A model generated the notes under the pieces. That model had not been told where the DNA came from. It searched no databases and saw only the letters and a list, made by a program, of their open reading frames with translations. Positions 8,174 to 16,271 of a stretch of DNA of 64,000 nt are shown one piece after another; the first letter of the stretch is position 1; each line of letters begins with the position of its first letter. This DNA is from Derxia gummosa DSM 723. Its GTDB lineage: Bacteria; Pseudomonadota; Gammaproteobacteria; Burkholderiales; Burkholderiaceae_E. Made by a program: the position numbers and the translations under genes. The DNA lies in the NCBI RefSeq assembly GCF_000482785.1, contig NZ_AXWS01000007.1, positions 682,001-746,000 of the forward strand. Reading direction: 5' to 3'.

Positions 8174-8917
8174 ATGCCCACGTTTGAAAGCCGCGAAGGC
8201 CAGCGCGTCCCCAACGTCACCTTCCGCACCCGCGAGAACAACGCCTGGAAGGACGTCACCACCTCCGAGATCTTCGACGGCAAGACCGTCGTCGTGTTCT
8301 CGCTGCCCGGTGCCTTCACGCCCACCTGCTCGTCGTCGCACGTGCCGCGCTACAACGAACTCGCCGCGACGCTCAAGAAGCACGGCGTCGATACCGTGGC
8401 CTGCATCTCGGTCAATGACGGCTTCGTCATGAGCGAATGGGCCAAGGATCAGGAGAGCGCCAACATCGTCATGATCCCCGACGGCAACGGCACCTTCACC
8501 GAAGGCATGGGCATGCTGGTCGACAAGGCCGACCTCGGCTTCGGCAAGCGCAGCTGGCGCTATTCGATGCTCGTGAAGGACGGCGTGGTGCAGAAGATGT
8601 TCATCGAGCCGGACAAGGAAGGTGACCCGTTCGAAGTCTCGGACGCCGACACGATGCTCAAGTACGTGGCGCCCGAAGCCACGGCGCCCGACCAGGTCGT
8701 CGTGTTCACCAAGCCGGGCTGTCCGTTCTGCACCAAGGCCAAGGAAGAACTCAAGGCCGCCGGCTACGAGTTCATCGAAGTCCCGCTCGAACACAAGGTG
8801 CGCGGCAAGGTGCTGGGCGCGCTGAGCGGCAAGATGACGGCGCCGCAGGTGTTCATCAACGGCAAGCTCATCGGCGGTTCGGAAGAAGTCACCGCCTTCG
8901 TCGCCGGCAAGAAGTGA
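8174..8917 (+). CDS. Peroxiredoxin-5/glutaredoxin fusion (glutathione-dependent peroxidase)
   Basis: This 247-residue cytosolic enzyme reduces hydrogen peroxide and organic peroxides, using its own glutaredoxin domain and glutathione for recycling. The Prx5 domain (1-160) has PGAFTPTC with the peroxidatic Cys52. The Grx domain (about 174-247) has CPFC (183-186), [14 protein letters not shown] and a short Lys-rich end. The start is well set by GAGGAG 8 bases upstream. The fusion is well known in proteobacteria. The next gene, 355 bases downstream on the same strand, encodes a flavin disulfide reductase that could feed electrons into the same pathway. A palindrome at 8038-8053 may regulate the gene. 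Confidence 0.96.
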   Translation: MPTFESREGQRVPNVTFRTRENNAWKDVTTSEIFDGKTVVVFSLPGAFTPTCSSSHVPRYNELAATLKKHGVDTVACISVNDGFVMSEWAKDQESANIVMIPDGNGTFTEGMGMLVDKADLGFGKRSWRYSMLVKDGVVQKMFIEPDKEGDPFEVSDADTMLKYVAPEATAPDQVVVFTKPGCPFCTKAKEELKAAGYEFIEVPLEHKVRGKVLGALSGKMTAPQVFINGKLIGGSEEVTAFVAGKK

Positions 8918-9272
8918 TGCCGCGATGCCGCCCCGCCCGGGGTGGCGACGGCAGGGTGACGCGGCATCACGGGCCGCGTCACCCTGCCTGATGCAAGCCT
9001 TTGCAGGCCTGGCCTTCCGGTGGGTCGGCCTGCATCGGCGGCAATTCCAGACGCCCTGTCGCCCGGGTGCGTCGCCGGCATGACCGGCATGCAACTCCTC
9101 CAATCGATTCCCGGCCCGGGACATCCGCAGCGCCCGCGCGCGACCCGGCCCGCCCCCCCCTTCCGCTCCTGCCCGAGTCGCGCGCCGCGCCCCGGCCGGC
9201 AGCGTTCAGCCCGACGATCTGCAAACCCTTGCAAGGCGTCGCCCGATCCGGGCCGCCCACGGAGATAACGAG
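8918..9272. other. Intergenic region with strong hairpin and two 14-bp palindromes
   Basis: These 355 bases lie between the Prx-Grx gene and the disulfide reductase gene. They hold the hairpin at 8950-8988 and two copies of the dispersed TGCAA-N4-TTGCA motif, at 8992-9005 and 9220-9233. The second copy is 40 bases before the reductase start and could act as an operator. No further gene is seen. Confidence 0.6.
8950..8988 (+). terminator. Strong hairpin after the Prx-Grx gene
   Basis: GGCAGGGTGACGCGG (8950-8964) pairs without mismatch with 8974-8988 over a 9-base loop. The stem is 15 bp and starts 33 bases after the stop codon. No T run follows, as is common in very GC-rich genomes. Termination or 3' end protection is likely but not proven. 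Confidence 0.6.
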
Positions 9273-10724
9273 ATGAAGACCCTCACACCCGACGTTGCGG
9301 TGATCGGTGCCGGCACCGCCGGTCTGGCTGCCTACCGCGCCGCCAAGGCGGCGGGCGCCAGCGCCCTGCTCATCGAGGGCGGCGCCCACGGCACGACCTG
9401 CGCCCGCGTCGGCTGCATGCCGTCCAAGCTGCTCATCGCCGCCGCCGAGGCCGCGCATTCGGCCCGGCACACGGCGCCCTTCGGCGTGCATGTGGACGGT
9501 GCGGTGCGCATCGACGGCCGCGAGGTGATGGACCGCGTCAAGCGCGAGCGCGACCGCTTCGTCGGCTTCGTGGTGAAGGGCGTGCTCAACATCCCGACCG
9601 AAGACCGCATCGAGGCCTTCGCGAAGTTCACCGCGCCGATGGAGCTGCTGGTGGGCGAGGACACGATCGTGAAGCCCGGCCGCATCGTCATCGCCACCGG
9701 CTCGGCGCCCGCCGTGCCGCCGCCGTGGCGCGCGCTCGGCGACCGGCTGATCGTCAACGACGACGTGTTCGCCTGGGACGATCTGCCCGAGCGCGTGGCC
9801 GTGTTCGGCCCCGGCGTGATCGGGCTGGAGCTGGGCCAGGCGCTGCACCGCCTCGGCGTGAAGGTGCGGTTGTTCGGCATGGGCGGCAAGGTCGGCCCGC
9901 TGAGCGACGAGGCCGTCATCCGCAGCGCGATCGGCATCTTCGGCGCCGAGTTCCCGTTCTCGCCCGACATCAAGGGCAGCGACATCCGCCGCGAGGGCGA
10001 CGAGGTGGTCGTGACCTGGACCGAGGCCGCCACCGGCGAGACGCATACCGAGCGCTTCGACTACCTGCTGGCCGCGACCGGCCGCCGGCCCAATCTCGGC
10101 AAGCTGGGGCTGGAGCATTCCGGCCTCGAACTCGACAAGCAGGGCGTGCCGGTGTTCGACCCGGCCACGCTGCAATGCGGCACGCATCCGGTGTTCATCG
10201 CGGGCGACGTCAACAACATCGTGCCGCTGCTGCACGAGGCCGCCGACGAGGGCAAGACCGCCGGCCACAACGCGGCGGTGTTCCCGGACGTGGTGGCGGG
10301 GCTGCGCCGCGCGCCGATCTCGGTGGTGTTCAGTGAGCCGCAGATCGCGATGGTCGGCAAGCGCCGCGGCGAGCTGGAGGACGGCTGCTACGTGACCGGC
10401 GAGGTGGATTTCGCCGACCAGGGCCGCAGCCGCGTGATGCTGAAGAACGCCGGCCTCATGCATGTGTATGCCGACGTGCGCGACGGCCGCTTCCTGGGCG
10501 CCGAATGGCTCGGCCCGCGCGCCGAGAACATCGCCCACCTGCTGGCCTGGGCGGTGCAGCAGCGGCTGACGGTGGCGCAGATGCTCGACATGCCCTTCTA
10601 TCACCCGGTGGTGGAGGAAGGCCTGCGCACCGCGCTGCGCGACGCGGCGGCCCATCTGGCAAAGCTGGGCGCGGCGGAGCGGGAGTGCCTGAGCTGCGAG
10701 GACAAGGCCAGCGACGCGAACTGA
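9273..10724 (+). CDS. Dihydrolipoyl-dehydrogenase-like flavin disulfide reductase
   Basis: The 483-residue protein is a class I pyridine-nucleotide-disulfide oxidoreductase. It shows an FAD-binding GAGTAGLAA (12-20), the redox-active pair Cys43 and Cys48 in TTCARVGCMPSK, a second Rossmann motif FGPGVIGLELG (about 179-189) for NAD(P)H, a second FAD motif ending in VFIAGDVN, and the C-terminal HPVVEEGL with the catalytic His-Glu pair. Sequence and length fit the dihydrolipoyl dehydrogenase group, but there is no neighbouring 2-oxoacid dehydrogenase. The neighbour is a Prx-Grx peroxidase. A role in thiol redox defence is therefore as likely as a metabolic one; the substrate cannot be told from sequence. 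Confidence 0.87.
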   Translation: MKTLTPDVAVIGAGTAGLAAYRAAKAAGASALLIEGGAHGTTCARVGCMPSKLLIAAAEAAHSARHTAPFGVHVDGAVRIDGREVMDRVKRERDRFVGFVVKGVLNIPTEDRIEAFAKFTAPMELLVGEDTIVKPGRIVIATGSAPAVPPPWRALGDRLIVNDDVFAWDDLPERVAVFGPGVIGLELGQALHRLGVKVRLFGMGGKVGPLSDEAVIRSAIGIFGAEFPFSPDIKGSDIRREGDEVVVTWTEAATGETHTERFDYLLAATGRRPNLGKLGLEHSGLELDKQGVPVFDPATLQCGTHPVFIAGDVNNIVPLLHEAADEGKTAGHNAAVFPDVVAGLRRAPISVVFSEPQIAMVGKRRGELEDGCYVTGEVDFADQGRSRVMLKNAGLMHVYADVRDGRFLGAEWLGPRAENIAHLLAWAVQQRLTVAQMLDMPFYHPVVEEGLRTALRDAAAHLAKLGAAERECLSCEDKASDAN

Positions 10725-10772
10725 GCGATGGCGGCCCGGGCGACCGGGCTGTCCCCGCTCAGGACGCAAAAA

Positions 10773-10868
10773 GTCGGCTAAAGAGTCGGCTAAAGAGTCG
10801 GCTAAAGAGTCGGCTAAAGAGTCGGCTAAAGAGTCGGCTAAAGAGTCGGCTAAAGAGTCGGCAGAAAA
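10773..10868. repeat. 12-bp tandem array (GTCGGCTAAAGA), seven units plus a diverged eighth
   Basis: Seven exact copies of GTCGGCTAAAGA run from 10773 to 10856 and are followed by a changed copy, GTCGGCAGAAAA. A further related copy (GTCGGCAAAAAA) sits immediately before the fic start codon at 10957. The flanking 90 bases are very AT-rich for this genome. The unit is a multiple of 3 and lies outside any credible gene. Copy-number change would alter the distance between upstream signals and fic rather than a reading frame. Confidence 0.9.
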
Positions 10869-10956
10869 TTATTCTTCAAACTCATCATTCCAATAAAATT
10901 CTCTTCCTTATCAACAAGTTTTGACTGCAAAATTTCGGCAGTAAAGTCGGCAAAAA

Positions 10957-12138
10957 ATGTTCACGCATCCCGCGCAGTTCGAACCCCTTCAACCGGACTT
11001 CCAGCATCGGAAGCTCGACGAACTGCGCGAGCGCTGCGCGACGCTGGTCGAGCGTGCCCAGCGCCTCGCTGGCATGGCCCATCCGGTCACGCGTACCGAG
11101 TTGCGCGAGCTGCTGCGGGCAATGAACTCGTACTACAGCAACCGCATCGAGGGGCAGGGCACGCATCCGCTCAACATCCAGCGCGCGCTTGCCCGCGATT
11201 TTTCCGAGCGGCCCGACGTAGCGCGGCTCCAGCGCATCGCCGTGGCCCATCTCGATGCCGAGCGCGAACTCGAAGCGCGCGTCGCGGCCGGCGACTCGCC
11301 CACCACCATGGCCTTCCTGATCGACGCCCATCGCGCGCTGTATTCCCGCCTCGCGCCTCAAGACCGCCTCACCGATGACGGCCTGCCGATCGAACCCGGC
11401 GCCCTGCGCAACCGCGAGGTCGAGGTCGGGCGCCATGTACCGCCGGCCGCCGCCGCGCTGCCCGCCTTTCTCGCGCGACTCGACCAAGTGTTCGGCAAGC
11501 TGCCGCCCGGCGAGCGCCTGCTGCTGCCGGTCGCCTGCCTGCATCAGCGCGCCGCCTGGGTCCATCCCTTTCTCGACGGCAATGGCCGCGCGCTGCGGCT
11601 CCAGACCCATGCCGCGCTCTGGCGCCTGAGCGACGGGCTGTGGTCGGTCAATCGCGGGCTCGCGCGGCGCCGCGCCGACTACTACGACCATCTCGCCGCC
11701 GCCGACGCCGCGCGCCGGGGCGATCTCGACGGGCGCGGCAACCTGAGCGAGGCCGCGCTGCGCGACTGGTGTGATTTCTTTCTCGGCATCTGCGAGGACC
11801 AGGTCGGCTTCATGACCCGCCTGCTCGACCTCGACGCGATGAAGACGCGCATGCAGGCGCTGCTGAGCTTCCGTGCCGCGCACGACAAGAACATCCGCAT
11901 GGAAGCGCTAGCGCCGCTGCACTACGTGTTTGCCGCCGGGCCGGTCACGCGCGGCGAGTTCGCGCAGATGACCGGACTCAAGGAACGCACGGCGCGCGCG
12001 CTGCTGTCGCGCCTGCTCACGACCGGGCTGCTGCGCAGCGACACACCGCTCGGTCCGGTGCGGCTCGGGCTGCCGCTCGACGCGCTGCAATTCCTGCTGC
12101 CCGATCTCTATCCCGAAGCCGCTACCCAGCCGGATTGA
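10957..12138 (+). CDS. Stand-alone class II Fic protein (probable AMP-transferase)
   Basis: Fic enzymes transfer AMP, or another nucleotide part, from a nucleotide to a hydroxyl group of a target protein. The 393-residue product has the full active-site loop HPFLDGNGRALR (203-214). It also has an N-terminal inhibitory helix, SNRIEG (61-66), which matches the class II motif (S/T)xxxE(G/N), so it carries its own brake. A winged-helix-like segment near the C-terminus (MTGLKERTARALLSRLLTTG) is usual in this subgroup. The gene is preceded by an AT-rich, repeat-bearing region unlike its own GC-rich sequence and is convergent with a LysR gene. The target is unknown. Confidence 0.92.
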   Translation: MFTHPAQFEPLQPDFQHRKLDELRERCATLVERAQRLAGMAHPVTRTELRELLRAMNSYYSNRIEGQGTHPLNIQRALARDFSERPDVARLQRIAVAHLDAERELEARVAAGDSPTTMAFLIDAHRALYSRLAPQDRLTDDGLPIEPGALRNREVEVGRHVPPAAAALPAFLARLDQVFGKLPPGERLLLPVACLHQRAAWVHPFLDGNGRALRLQTHAALWRLSDGLWSVNRGLARRRADYYDHLAAADAARRGDLDGRGNLSEAALRDWCDFFLGICEDQVGFMTRLLDLDAMKTRMQALLSFRAAHDKNIRMEALAPLHYVFAAGPVTRGEFAQMTGLKERTARALLSRLLTTGLLRSDTPLGPVRLGLPLDALQFLLPDLYPEAATQPD

Positions 12139-12142
12139 GCGA

Positions 12143-12178
12143 CCCTCCCCTCGGAGGGACGGCCGGCTCGCCGCCGGC
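12143..12178. terminator. Two hairpins between convergent fic and lysR genes
   Basis: CCCTCC (12143-12148) pairs with GGAGGG (12153-12158), and GCCGGC (12162-12167) pairs with a second GCCGGC (12173-12178). Both are in the 100-base convergent gap. The position suits bidirectional termination. No T tract is present. Confidence 0.4.
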
Positions 12179-12238
12179 TGCCGGTCGCCCCCCGGCCAGA
12201 ACAGCGCGGCGGTCTTGCATGCCCCCGTCATCTCCGTT

Positions 12239-13117
12239 TCACCCCAGCGCCGCCACCGCAAAGTCCACGAAGCTCCGCAGCTTGGGCGGCGTGAACCTCC
12301 GGCTCGCCCACAGCGCATGCAGCATGAACGGCGGGTGCTCGTGGTCGGACAGCAGCCGTTCCAGCCGGCCTTCGGCCAGGTCATCGACGATGAGCACGTC
12401 GGGCAGCCAGGCGATGCCGAGCCCGGCCTGCACGGCGCGCAGCGCGAGCAGGGTGTCGTCGGTCTTGAGCACGGAGCGCGGGCGCAGGCGCGCCGGGCCG
12501 GCGGGGCCGTTCATCGTCACCGAACTCATGTCCACGTAGGTCGGCAGGATCGCGTCGAGGCGCGGGATGTCGTCCGGCCCGGCCGGGCGACCCGCGCGGT
12601 CGAGATAGGCCGGCGCCGCCACCAGCAGCAGCCGGATCGGGCACACCGGCCGCGCCACCAGCGACGGCGTCGGCTCGTTGGTCACGCGCAGCGCGAGGTC
12701 GAAGCCTTCCGACGCGAGATCGACCTTGCGGTTCTCGAGCCTCAGGTCCACCACCACCTCGGGATAGCGCGCGTGATAGTCCACGAGCATGCGGGCGAAG
12801 CGCGGCGTCGCGGCCCAGACCGGCGCGGTCACGCGCAGCAGGCCGCGCGGGCGGTCCTGGATGCCGAGCAGCTCGGCCTCGGCTTCGTCCAGCAGTTCCA
12901 GCGCGCCGGCCGCGTGGGCGTGATAGCGCTCGCCGGCCTCGGTCAGGCTCAGATGGCGGCTGGTGCGGTTGAGCAGCCGGGCGCCGACGCGGCGTTCGAG
13001 CGCGGCGATGTGCTTGCTCGTCATCGCGGCCGACAGGCCCAGCCGCTCGGCCGCGCCAGCAAAGCTGCCCGCGTCCACCACCTCGCGGAAGACCTTCAGA
13101 CCGAGCAATCCGTCCAT
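12239..13117 (-). CDS. LysR family transcriptional regulator
   Basis: The 292-residue regulator has an N-terminal winged helix-turn-helix (about 1-60: VVDAGSFAGAAERLGLSAAMTSKHIAALERRVGARLLNRTSR when read in two parts) and a substrate-binding-like effector domain from about residue 88. Within the family it resembles the large AaeR/DmlR-like group (LRVTAPVWAATPRFA). The start at 13117 (MDGLLGLKVF) is the family-typical one. It is divergent from the small membrane protein and fdxA, which are candidate targets, with a 103-base gap between. The ligand is not predictable. Confidence 0.9.
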   Translation of the reverse strand: MDGLLGLKVFREVVDAGSFAGAAERLGLSAAMTSKHIAALERRVGARLLNRTSRHLSLTEAGERYHAHAAGALELLDEAEAELLGIQDRPRGLLRVTAPVWAATPRFARMLVDYHARYPEVVVDLRLENRKVDLASEGFDLALRVTNEPTPSLVARPVCPIRLLLVAAPAYLDRAGRPAGPDDIPRLDAILPTYVDMSSVTMNGPAGPARLRPRSVLKTDDTLLALRAVQAGLGIAWLPDVLIVDDLAEGRLERLLSDHEHPPFMLHALWASRRFTPPKLRSFVDFAVAALG

Positions 13118-13220
13118 TGAGTTTCTTTTTGGGAAAGAAAGCCTCAACGGTATCGCGCTCGATCAACGGGCAGGAAAGCTTTACGGTCGGCAGCTCCGGC
13201 TTCCAGCATCTTCGATCGTC

Positions 13221-13559
13221 ATGTCTGATCTCTCCTCCCTCAAGGCCGCGCAAGCACGCGGCCCGGTTGCCACGCCGCTCGCGGCGGCGGTGGCGGCCTC
13301 ATCAGCTGTCACGGCTGCGTCGGCCGCCTCGACCATCGCGGCCGCCATGGCCGGCGCACCGGCGGGTTCGGCGCGCGCGAAGGCCAATGCGCAACGCCCC
13401 GAGCTGTGCGCCGGGCAGCTGCTGCCGCTGCCGGCCAATCCGCTCGCGCGCGCGGCCGTGCGCGGCCGGCGGCTGTTCGTCGCGGCAGTGGTCGTCAGCG
13501 CGCCGATCGGCTGGGGCATCGGGGCGCTCGGCCTGCTCGGGCACTGGGCGCTGGGCTGA
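13221..13559 (+). CDS. Small Ala-rich protein with a C-terminal membrane segment
   Basis: The 112-residue product has no family I recognise. The first 50 residues are mostly Ala, Ser, Thr and Val. Residues 53-80 contain a short Pro-rich stretch with one Cys. Residues 85-111 form a hydrophobic segment (LFVAAVVVSAPIGWGIGALGLLG) that could span the membrane. It ends four bases before the GTG start of fdxA, so the two are probably translated from one message. It may be a small membrane protein, or a spurious frame allowed by high GC, although the ATG position and tight spacing favour a real gene. Confidence 0.5.
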   Translation: MSDLSSLKAAQARGPVATPLAAAVAASSAVTAASAASTIAAAMAGAPAGSARAKANAQRPELCAGQLLPLPANPLARAAVRGRRLFVAAVVVSAPIGWGIGALGLLGHWALG

Positions 13560-13563
13560 GTCC

Positions 13564-13914
13564 GTGCCCTTCGTCGTCACCGAAGCCTGCATCCGCTGCC
13601 GGCATACCGACTGCGCGGTCGTGTGCCCGATGTCCTGCTTCCGCGCGGGACCCGACGTTCTCGTGATCCATCCGGACGAATGCATCGACTGCGCGGTGTG
13701 CGTGCCCGAATGCCCGGTCGGCGCGATCTTCCCCGACACCGGACTGCCGGCCGGCCAGGAGGCCTTCGCCGCCATCAACGCGCGGCTCGCGCGCCACGCG
13801 GGCTGGCCCGTCATCACCGAGCGCGAAGCCGCGCCGGCCGATCACGCGCGCTGGGCCGAGGTGAAGGACAAGCGCGCGCTGCTCGCCGCGACGCTCGCGC
13901 GGCTGCCGGGCTGA
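13564..13914 (+). CDS. fdxA: Ferredoxin FdxA (3Fe-4S/4Fe-4S, Azotobacter FdI type)
   Basis: This is a small soluble electron carrier of 116 residues. The start is the GTG at 13564, which gives the canonical N-terminus PFVVTEACIRCRHTDC. All cluster ligands are present: CIRCRHTDCAVVCPMSCF near the start and CIDCAVCVPECP in the second motif. The C-terminal helix (AFAAINARLARHAGWPVIT) and the short tail fit the FdI family of about 107 residues. The partner enzyme is unknown. It follows the small Ala-rich gene by four bases and converges on the potassium channel gene with a one-base gap. Confidence 0.92.
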   Translation: MPFVVTEACIRCRHTDCAVVCPMSCFRAGPDVLVIHPDECIDCAVCVPECPVGAIFPDTGLPAGQEAFAAINARLARHAGWPVITEREAAPADHARWAEVKDKRALLAATLARLPG

Positions 13915-13915
13915 T

Positions 13916-14842
13916 TCAGCCCTCGCCGCCGGCCACCGTGTCGTGATGCCAGTCGGGCAGCTTCGCGCCGCAATGGCGGCAGAAGTTGGCCTCGGGCGAA
14001 TGGCCTTCGGTCAGGCAGAACTGGCAGGTGCGCGTGGTGACGGCGCCGGGCCAGCCGCGCCGCTGGGCGGTCATCTCGGCGGTGACGATGCCGGTCGGCA
14101 CCGCCAGCACGCCCCAGCCGAGCAGCATCATCACCGACGAGATGAGGCGGCCCAGCTCGGTCTTGGGCGTGATGTCGCCGAAGCCGACGGTCGTCACCGT
14201 GGTCACCGCCCAGTACATCGCCACCGGAATGCTCGTGAAGCCGTTGTCCGGCCCCTCGATCACGTACATGACCGAGCCGAACACGAGGATGAGCATCAGC
14301 ACGAAGCTCAGGAACACGGCGATCTTGCGGTAGCTCGCGCGCAGCGCCGCGCCGAGCGCGCTGAACTCGGCCACGTAGGCCGTGAGCCGCAGGATGCGGA
14401 ACACCCGCAGCAGCCGCAGCACCCGCACGTCGATGAGCACATGCGCGCCCGGCACCAGCACCGCGATGTAGGTGGGCAGGATCGACAGCAGGTCGATCAC
14501 GCCGAAGAAGCTGAGCGCATAGCGGCCCGGCCGCCGCACGCACAGCAGCCGCGCGACGTACTCGGCGGTGAACAGCAGCGTGAAGAACCATTCCGCGCCG
14601 TACAGCCAGCCGCCCCAGCGGTCGGAGATCGCATGCGTGCTGTCGAGGATGGCGACCAGCACGCTCGCGAGGATGGCGCCGATCACCGCGAGGTCAAAGG
14701 CGCGGCCGGCGCGCGTGTCGGCCTCGAAGATGATGGTGTAGAGCGTCAGCCGCCAGCCCGACAGCGGCTTGCCGAACTGCTGCGCGGCGCGGGCATAGGC
14801 GGGGACGGGCGGTGGCGCGGGGCGGGCGGAAGTGCGGTCCAT
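13916..14842 (-). CDS. Voltage-gated-type potassium channel with zinc-ribbon tail
   Basis: The 308-residue inner-membrane channel has six transmembrane segments. S4 carries regularly spaced arginines (Arg140, 143, 146, 149, 152). The pore has the selectivity filter TTVGFGD (217-223), a common variant of TVGYGD, followed by S6. The cytoplasmic tail ends in a four-Cys motif (Cys273, Cys276, Cys288, Cys291) that looks like a zinc ribbon and is the unusual part. Start ATG at 14842; the frame is open further upstream but without conserved residues. It probably conducts K+ in response to voltage. The tail could bind zinc or a partner. Confidence 0.92.
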   Translation of the reverse strand: MDRTSARPAPPPVPAYARAAQQFGKPLSGWRLTLYTIIFEADTRAGRAFDLAVIGAILASVLVAILDSTHAISDRWGGWLYGAEWFFTLLFTAEYVARLLCVRRPGRYALSFFGVIDLLSILPTYIAVLVPGAHVLIDVRVLRLLRVFRILRLTAYVAEFSALGAALRASYRKIAVFLSFVLMLILVFGSVMYVIEGPDNGFTSIPVAMYWAVTTVTTVGFGDITPKTELGRLISSVMMLLGWGVLAVPTGIVTAEMTAQRRGWPGAVTTRTCQFCLTEGHSPEANFCRHCGAKLPDWHHDTVAGGEG

Positions 14843-15005
14843 GGGCGACGGCGCGAATCTGGATGAAGCCAAATTGAAACAAAGTGCGCGCGGCGGCAAG
14901 CGGCGTTGCGACGGGCGCGATGTTGCGCGCAAGACGGTGGCGAGCCGTGCCGGTGCACCGCCGGCGGCCGCGCGGGAAGGCGCCGCCCAGCCAGCCATCA
15001 TGGCA

Positions 15006-15019
15006 ATTTCGGCCGAAAT
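15006..15019. promoter_or_regulatory. Perfect 14-bp palindrome before the toxin-antitoxin pair
   Basis: ATTTCGGCCGAAAT is a perfect palindrome 39 bases upstream of the antitoxin start codon. Antitoxins of this kind usually repress their own promoter by binding such sites, so this is the likely autoregulatory operator. The role is inferred from position and symmetry. Confidence 0.55.
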
Positions 15020-15058
15020 GGCTAAGATTCAGGCATTCCCCGCCGGAACGAGGCCGTC

Positions 15059-15427
15059 ATGTCCGCATCTGCTTTGAGCCTTACCACCTCCCTCGGCCAG
15101 TCGGTCGAGATGCCCGCCTTCAGCGCCACCGAGGTCAAGAACGAATTCGGTCGCGTGCTCGAAACCGCCTTCACCAAGGGCGCGGTCGCGATCACGCGGC
15201 ATGACGCGCCCAAGGCGGTGCTGCTGTCGCTCGACGCTTGGCGCGCGCTTACCGGCGCGCAGGCCGCGCCGGCCGATCCGCTCGCGGCGCTCGGCGCCGA
15301 ATTCGATGCGCTGCTCGCCGGCATGCAGACGCCGGCGGGCCGATCGGCGGGCGAGGCGCTGTTCGACGCCTCGCCCGATGAACTCGGCGCCGCCGCCGTG
15401 ATGGCCGCCGCCACTGCCGGCCGATGA
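15059..15427 (+). CDS. Phd/YefM-like antitoxin
   Basis: The 122-residue protein shows the Phd/YefM pattern: FSATEVKNEFGRVLETAFTKG near residues 21-41, then AVAITRHDAPKAVLLSLDAW (about 42-61), which forms the strand used for DNA binding and dimerisation. The rest is a flexible acidic tail that would wrap the toxin. Its stop codon overlaps the start of the next gene (ATGA), typical for antitoxin-toxin operons. A palindrome just upstream is a candidate operator. The partner is an unusual one, because Phd-type antitoxins more often pair with Doc or RelE toxins than with zeta-like kinases. Confidence 0.85.
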   Translation: MSASALSLTTSLGQSVEMPAFSATEVKNEFGRVLETAFTKGAVAITRHDAPKAVLLSLDAWRALTGAQAAPADPLAALGAEFDALLAGMQTPAGRSAGEALFDASPDELGAAAVMAAATAGR

Positions 15428-16158
15428 CGGCCGCCGCGCCGCCAACCGATTCCGCCGCGGTGCCGACCGCCGCCGTCGCCTCGACCTCCGCCAGCAGCGC
15501 CGCGCCGCCCGCCGACGGCGCCGTACCGCGCCCGACGATCCGCGTGCTCGCCGGCACCAACGGCGCCGGTAAGAGCAGCGTGGCCGGCGCGATGCTGCGC
15601 GCCGCCGGCGGCGATTGGTTCAACCCCGACGCGGTCGCGCGCCGCCTGCGCGACGCCCATCCCGATCTCGACCAGGCCACGGCCAACGGCCTCGCCTGGC
15701 AGGCCGGCAAGTCGCTGCTCGAACGCGCGATCGCCGGCCGACTCGACTTCAACTTCGAGACCACGCTCGGCGCCAGCACCCTGCCGGCGCTGCTCGCGCG
15801 GGCGGCCGACGCGGGCTTCGCGGTGCGGGTCTGGTACGTGGGGCTGGAAAGCGTCGAGCTGCATCTGAAGCGCGTGGCCGAGCGCGTCGCCAAGGGCGGC
15901 CACGACATTCCCGAGGCCGACATCCGCCGCCGCTACGACGCCGGCCGGCGCAACCTCGTCGCGCTGCTGCCCCGGCTGGCGGAGCTGAAGCTGTTCGACA
16001 ACAGCGCCGAGGGCGATCCGCAGGCGGGCATCTCGCCCCAGCCGCACGCGCTGCTGCACTGGAAGGATGGCCGGCTGCTGGCGATGTGCGAGCCGGCGGC
16101 GATGCCAGGCTGGGCGAAGCCGATCGCGGCGGCGGTGCTGAGGCTGGCGGCGGGTTGA
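15424..16158 (+). CDS. Zeta-like toxin kinase
   Basis: The 244-residue P-loop protein is of the zeta/PezT type. Known members phosphorylate UDP-N-acetylglucosamine and so block cell-wall synthesis. After an Ala-rich start of about 38 residues come the Walker A motif GTNGAGKSS (44-52), FNPD (66-69) in the sugar-nucleotide pocket, FNFETTLGAST (109-119) and an Arg-rich lid (ADIRRRYDAGRRN). The gene overlaps the antitoxin gene by four bases. Target and neutralisation by the neighbour are inferred from family and gene order. It is convergent with the deaminase gene. Confidence 0.85.
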   Translation: MTAAAPPTDSAAVPTAAVASTSASSAAPPADGAVPRPTIRVLAGTNGAGKSSVAGAMLRAAGGDWFNPDAVARRLRDAHPDLDQATANGLAWQAGKSLLERAIAGRLDFNFETTLGASTLPALLARAADAGFAVRVWYVGLESVELHLKRVAERVAKGGHDIPEADIRRRYDAGRRNLVALLPRLAELKLFDNSAEGDPQAGISPQPHALLHWKDGRLLAMCEPAAMPGWAKPIAAAVLRLAAG

Positions 16159-16249
16159 GACGGGCGGGCCGGCACGCCGTCGCCCGCAAACGCCGGCAGC
16201 CACAAGCGCCTGCAACCAAAGCTGCGCCGGCATGAGCGATCACGCATGC

Positions 16250-16263
16250 TGCAAACGCTTGCA
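16250..16263. repeat. Copy of the dispersed 14-bp palindrome, convergent intergenic
   Basis: TGCAAACGCTTGCA, extended by one GC pair on each side to 18 bases, lies between the zeta-like toxin gene and the deaminase gene. Because the two genes converge here, an operator role is unlikely at this copy. Confidence 0.8.
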
Positions 16264-16271
16264 GCCCGGCA

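Noticed and set aside
4419-8174. Very long minus-strand open frame (1251 codons) opposite the GGDEF/EAL gene and rluA
   Set aside because: It is a shadow frame kept open by GC-rich codon bias. The plus-strand products have clear domains; the minus-strand product is Arg/Ala/Gln-rich without any motif.
10773-10868. CRISPR array
   Set aside because: The 12-bp units are head to tail without spacers, and no cas genes are near.
10505-10924. Frame encoding a repeated Ser-Arg-Leu-Lys peptide across the 12-bp array
   Set aside because: Its first part is a shadow of the disulfide reductase gene and the repeat part has no start signal of its own.
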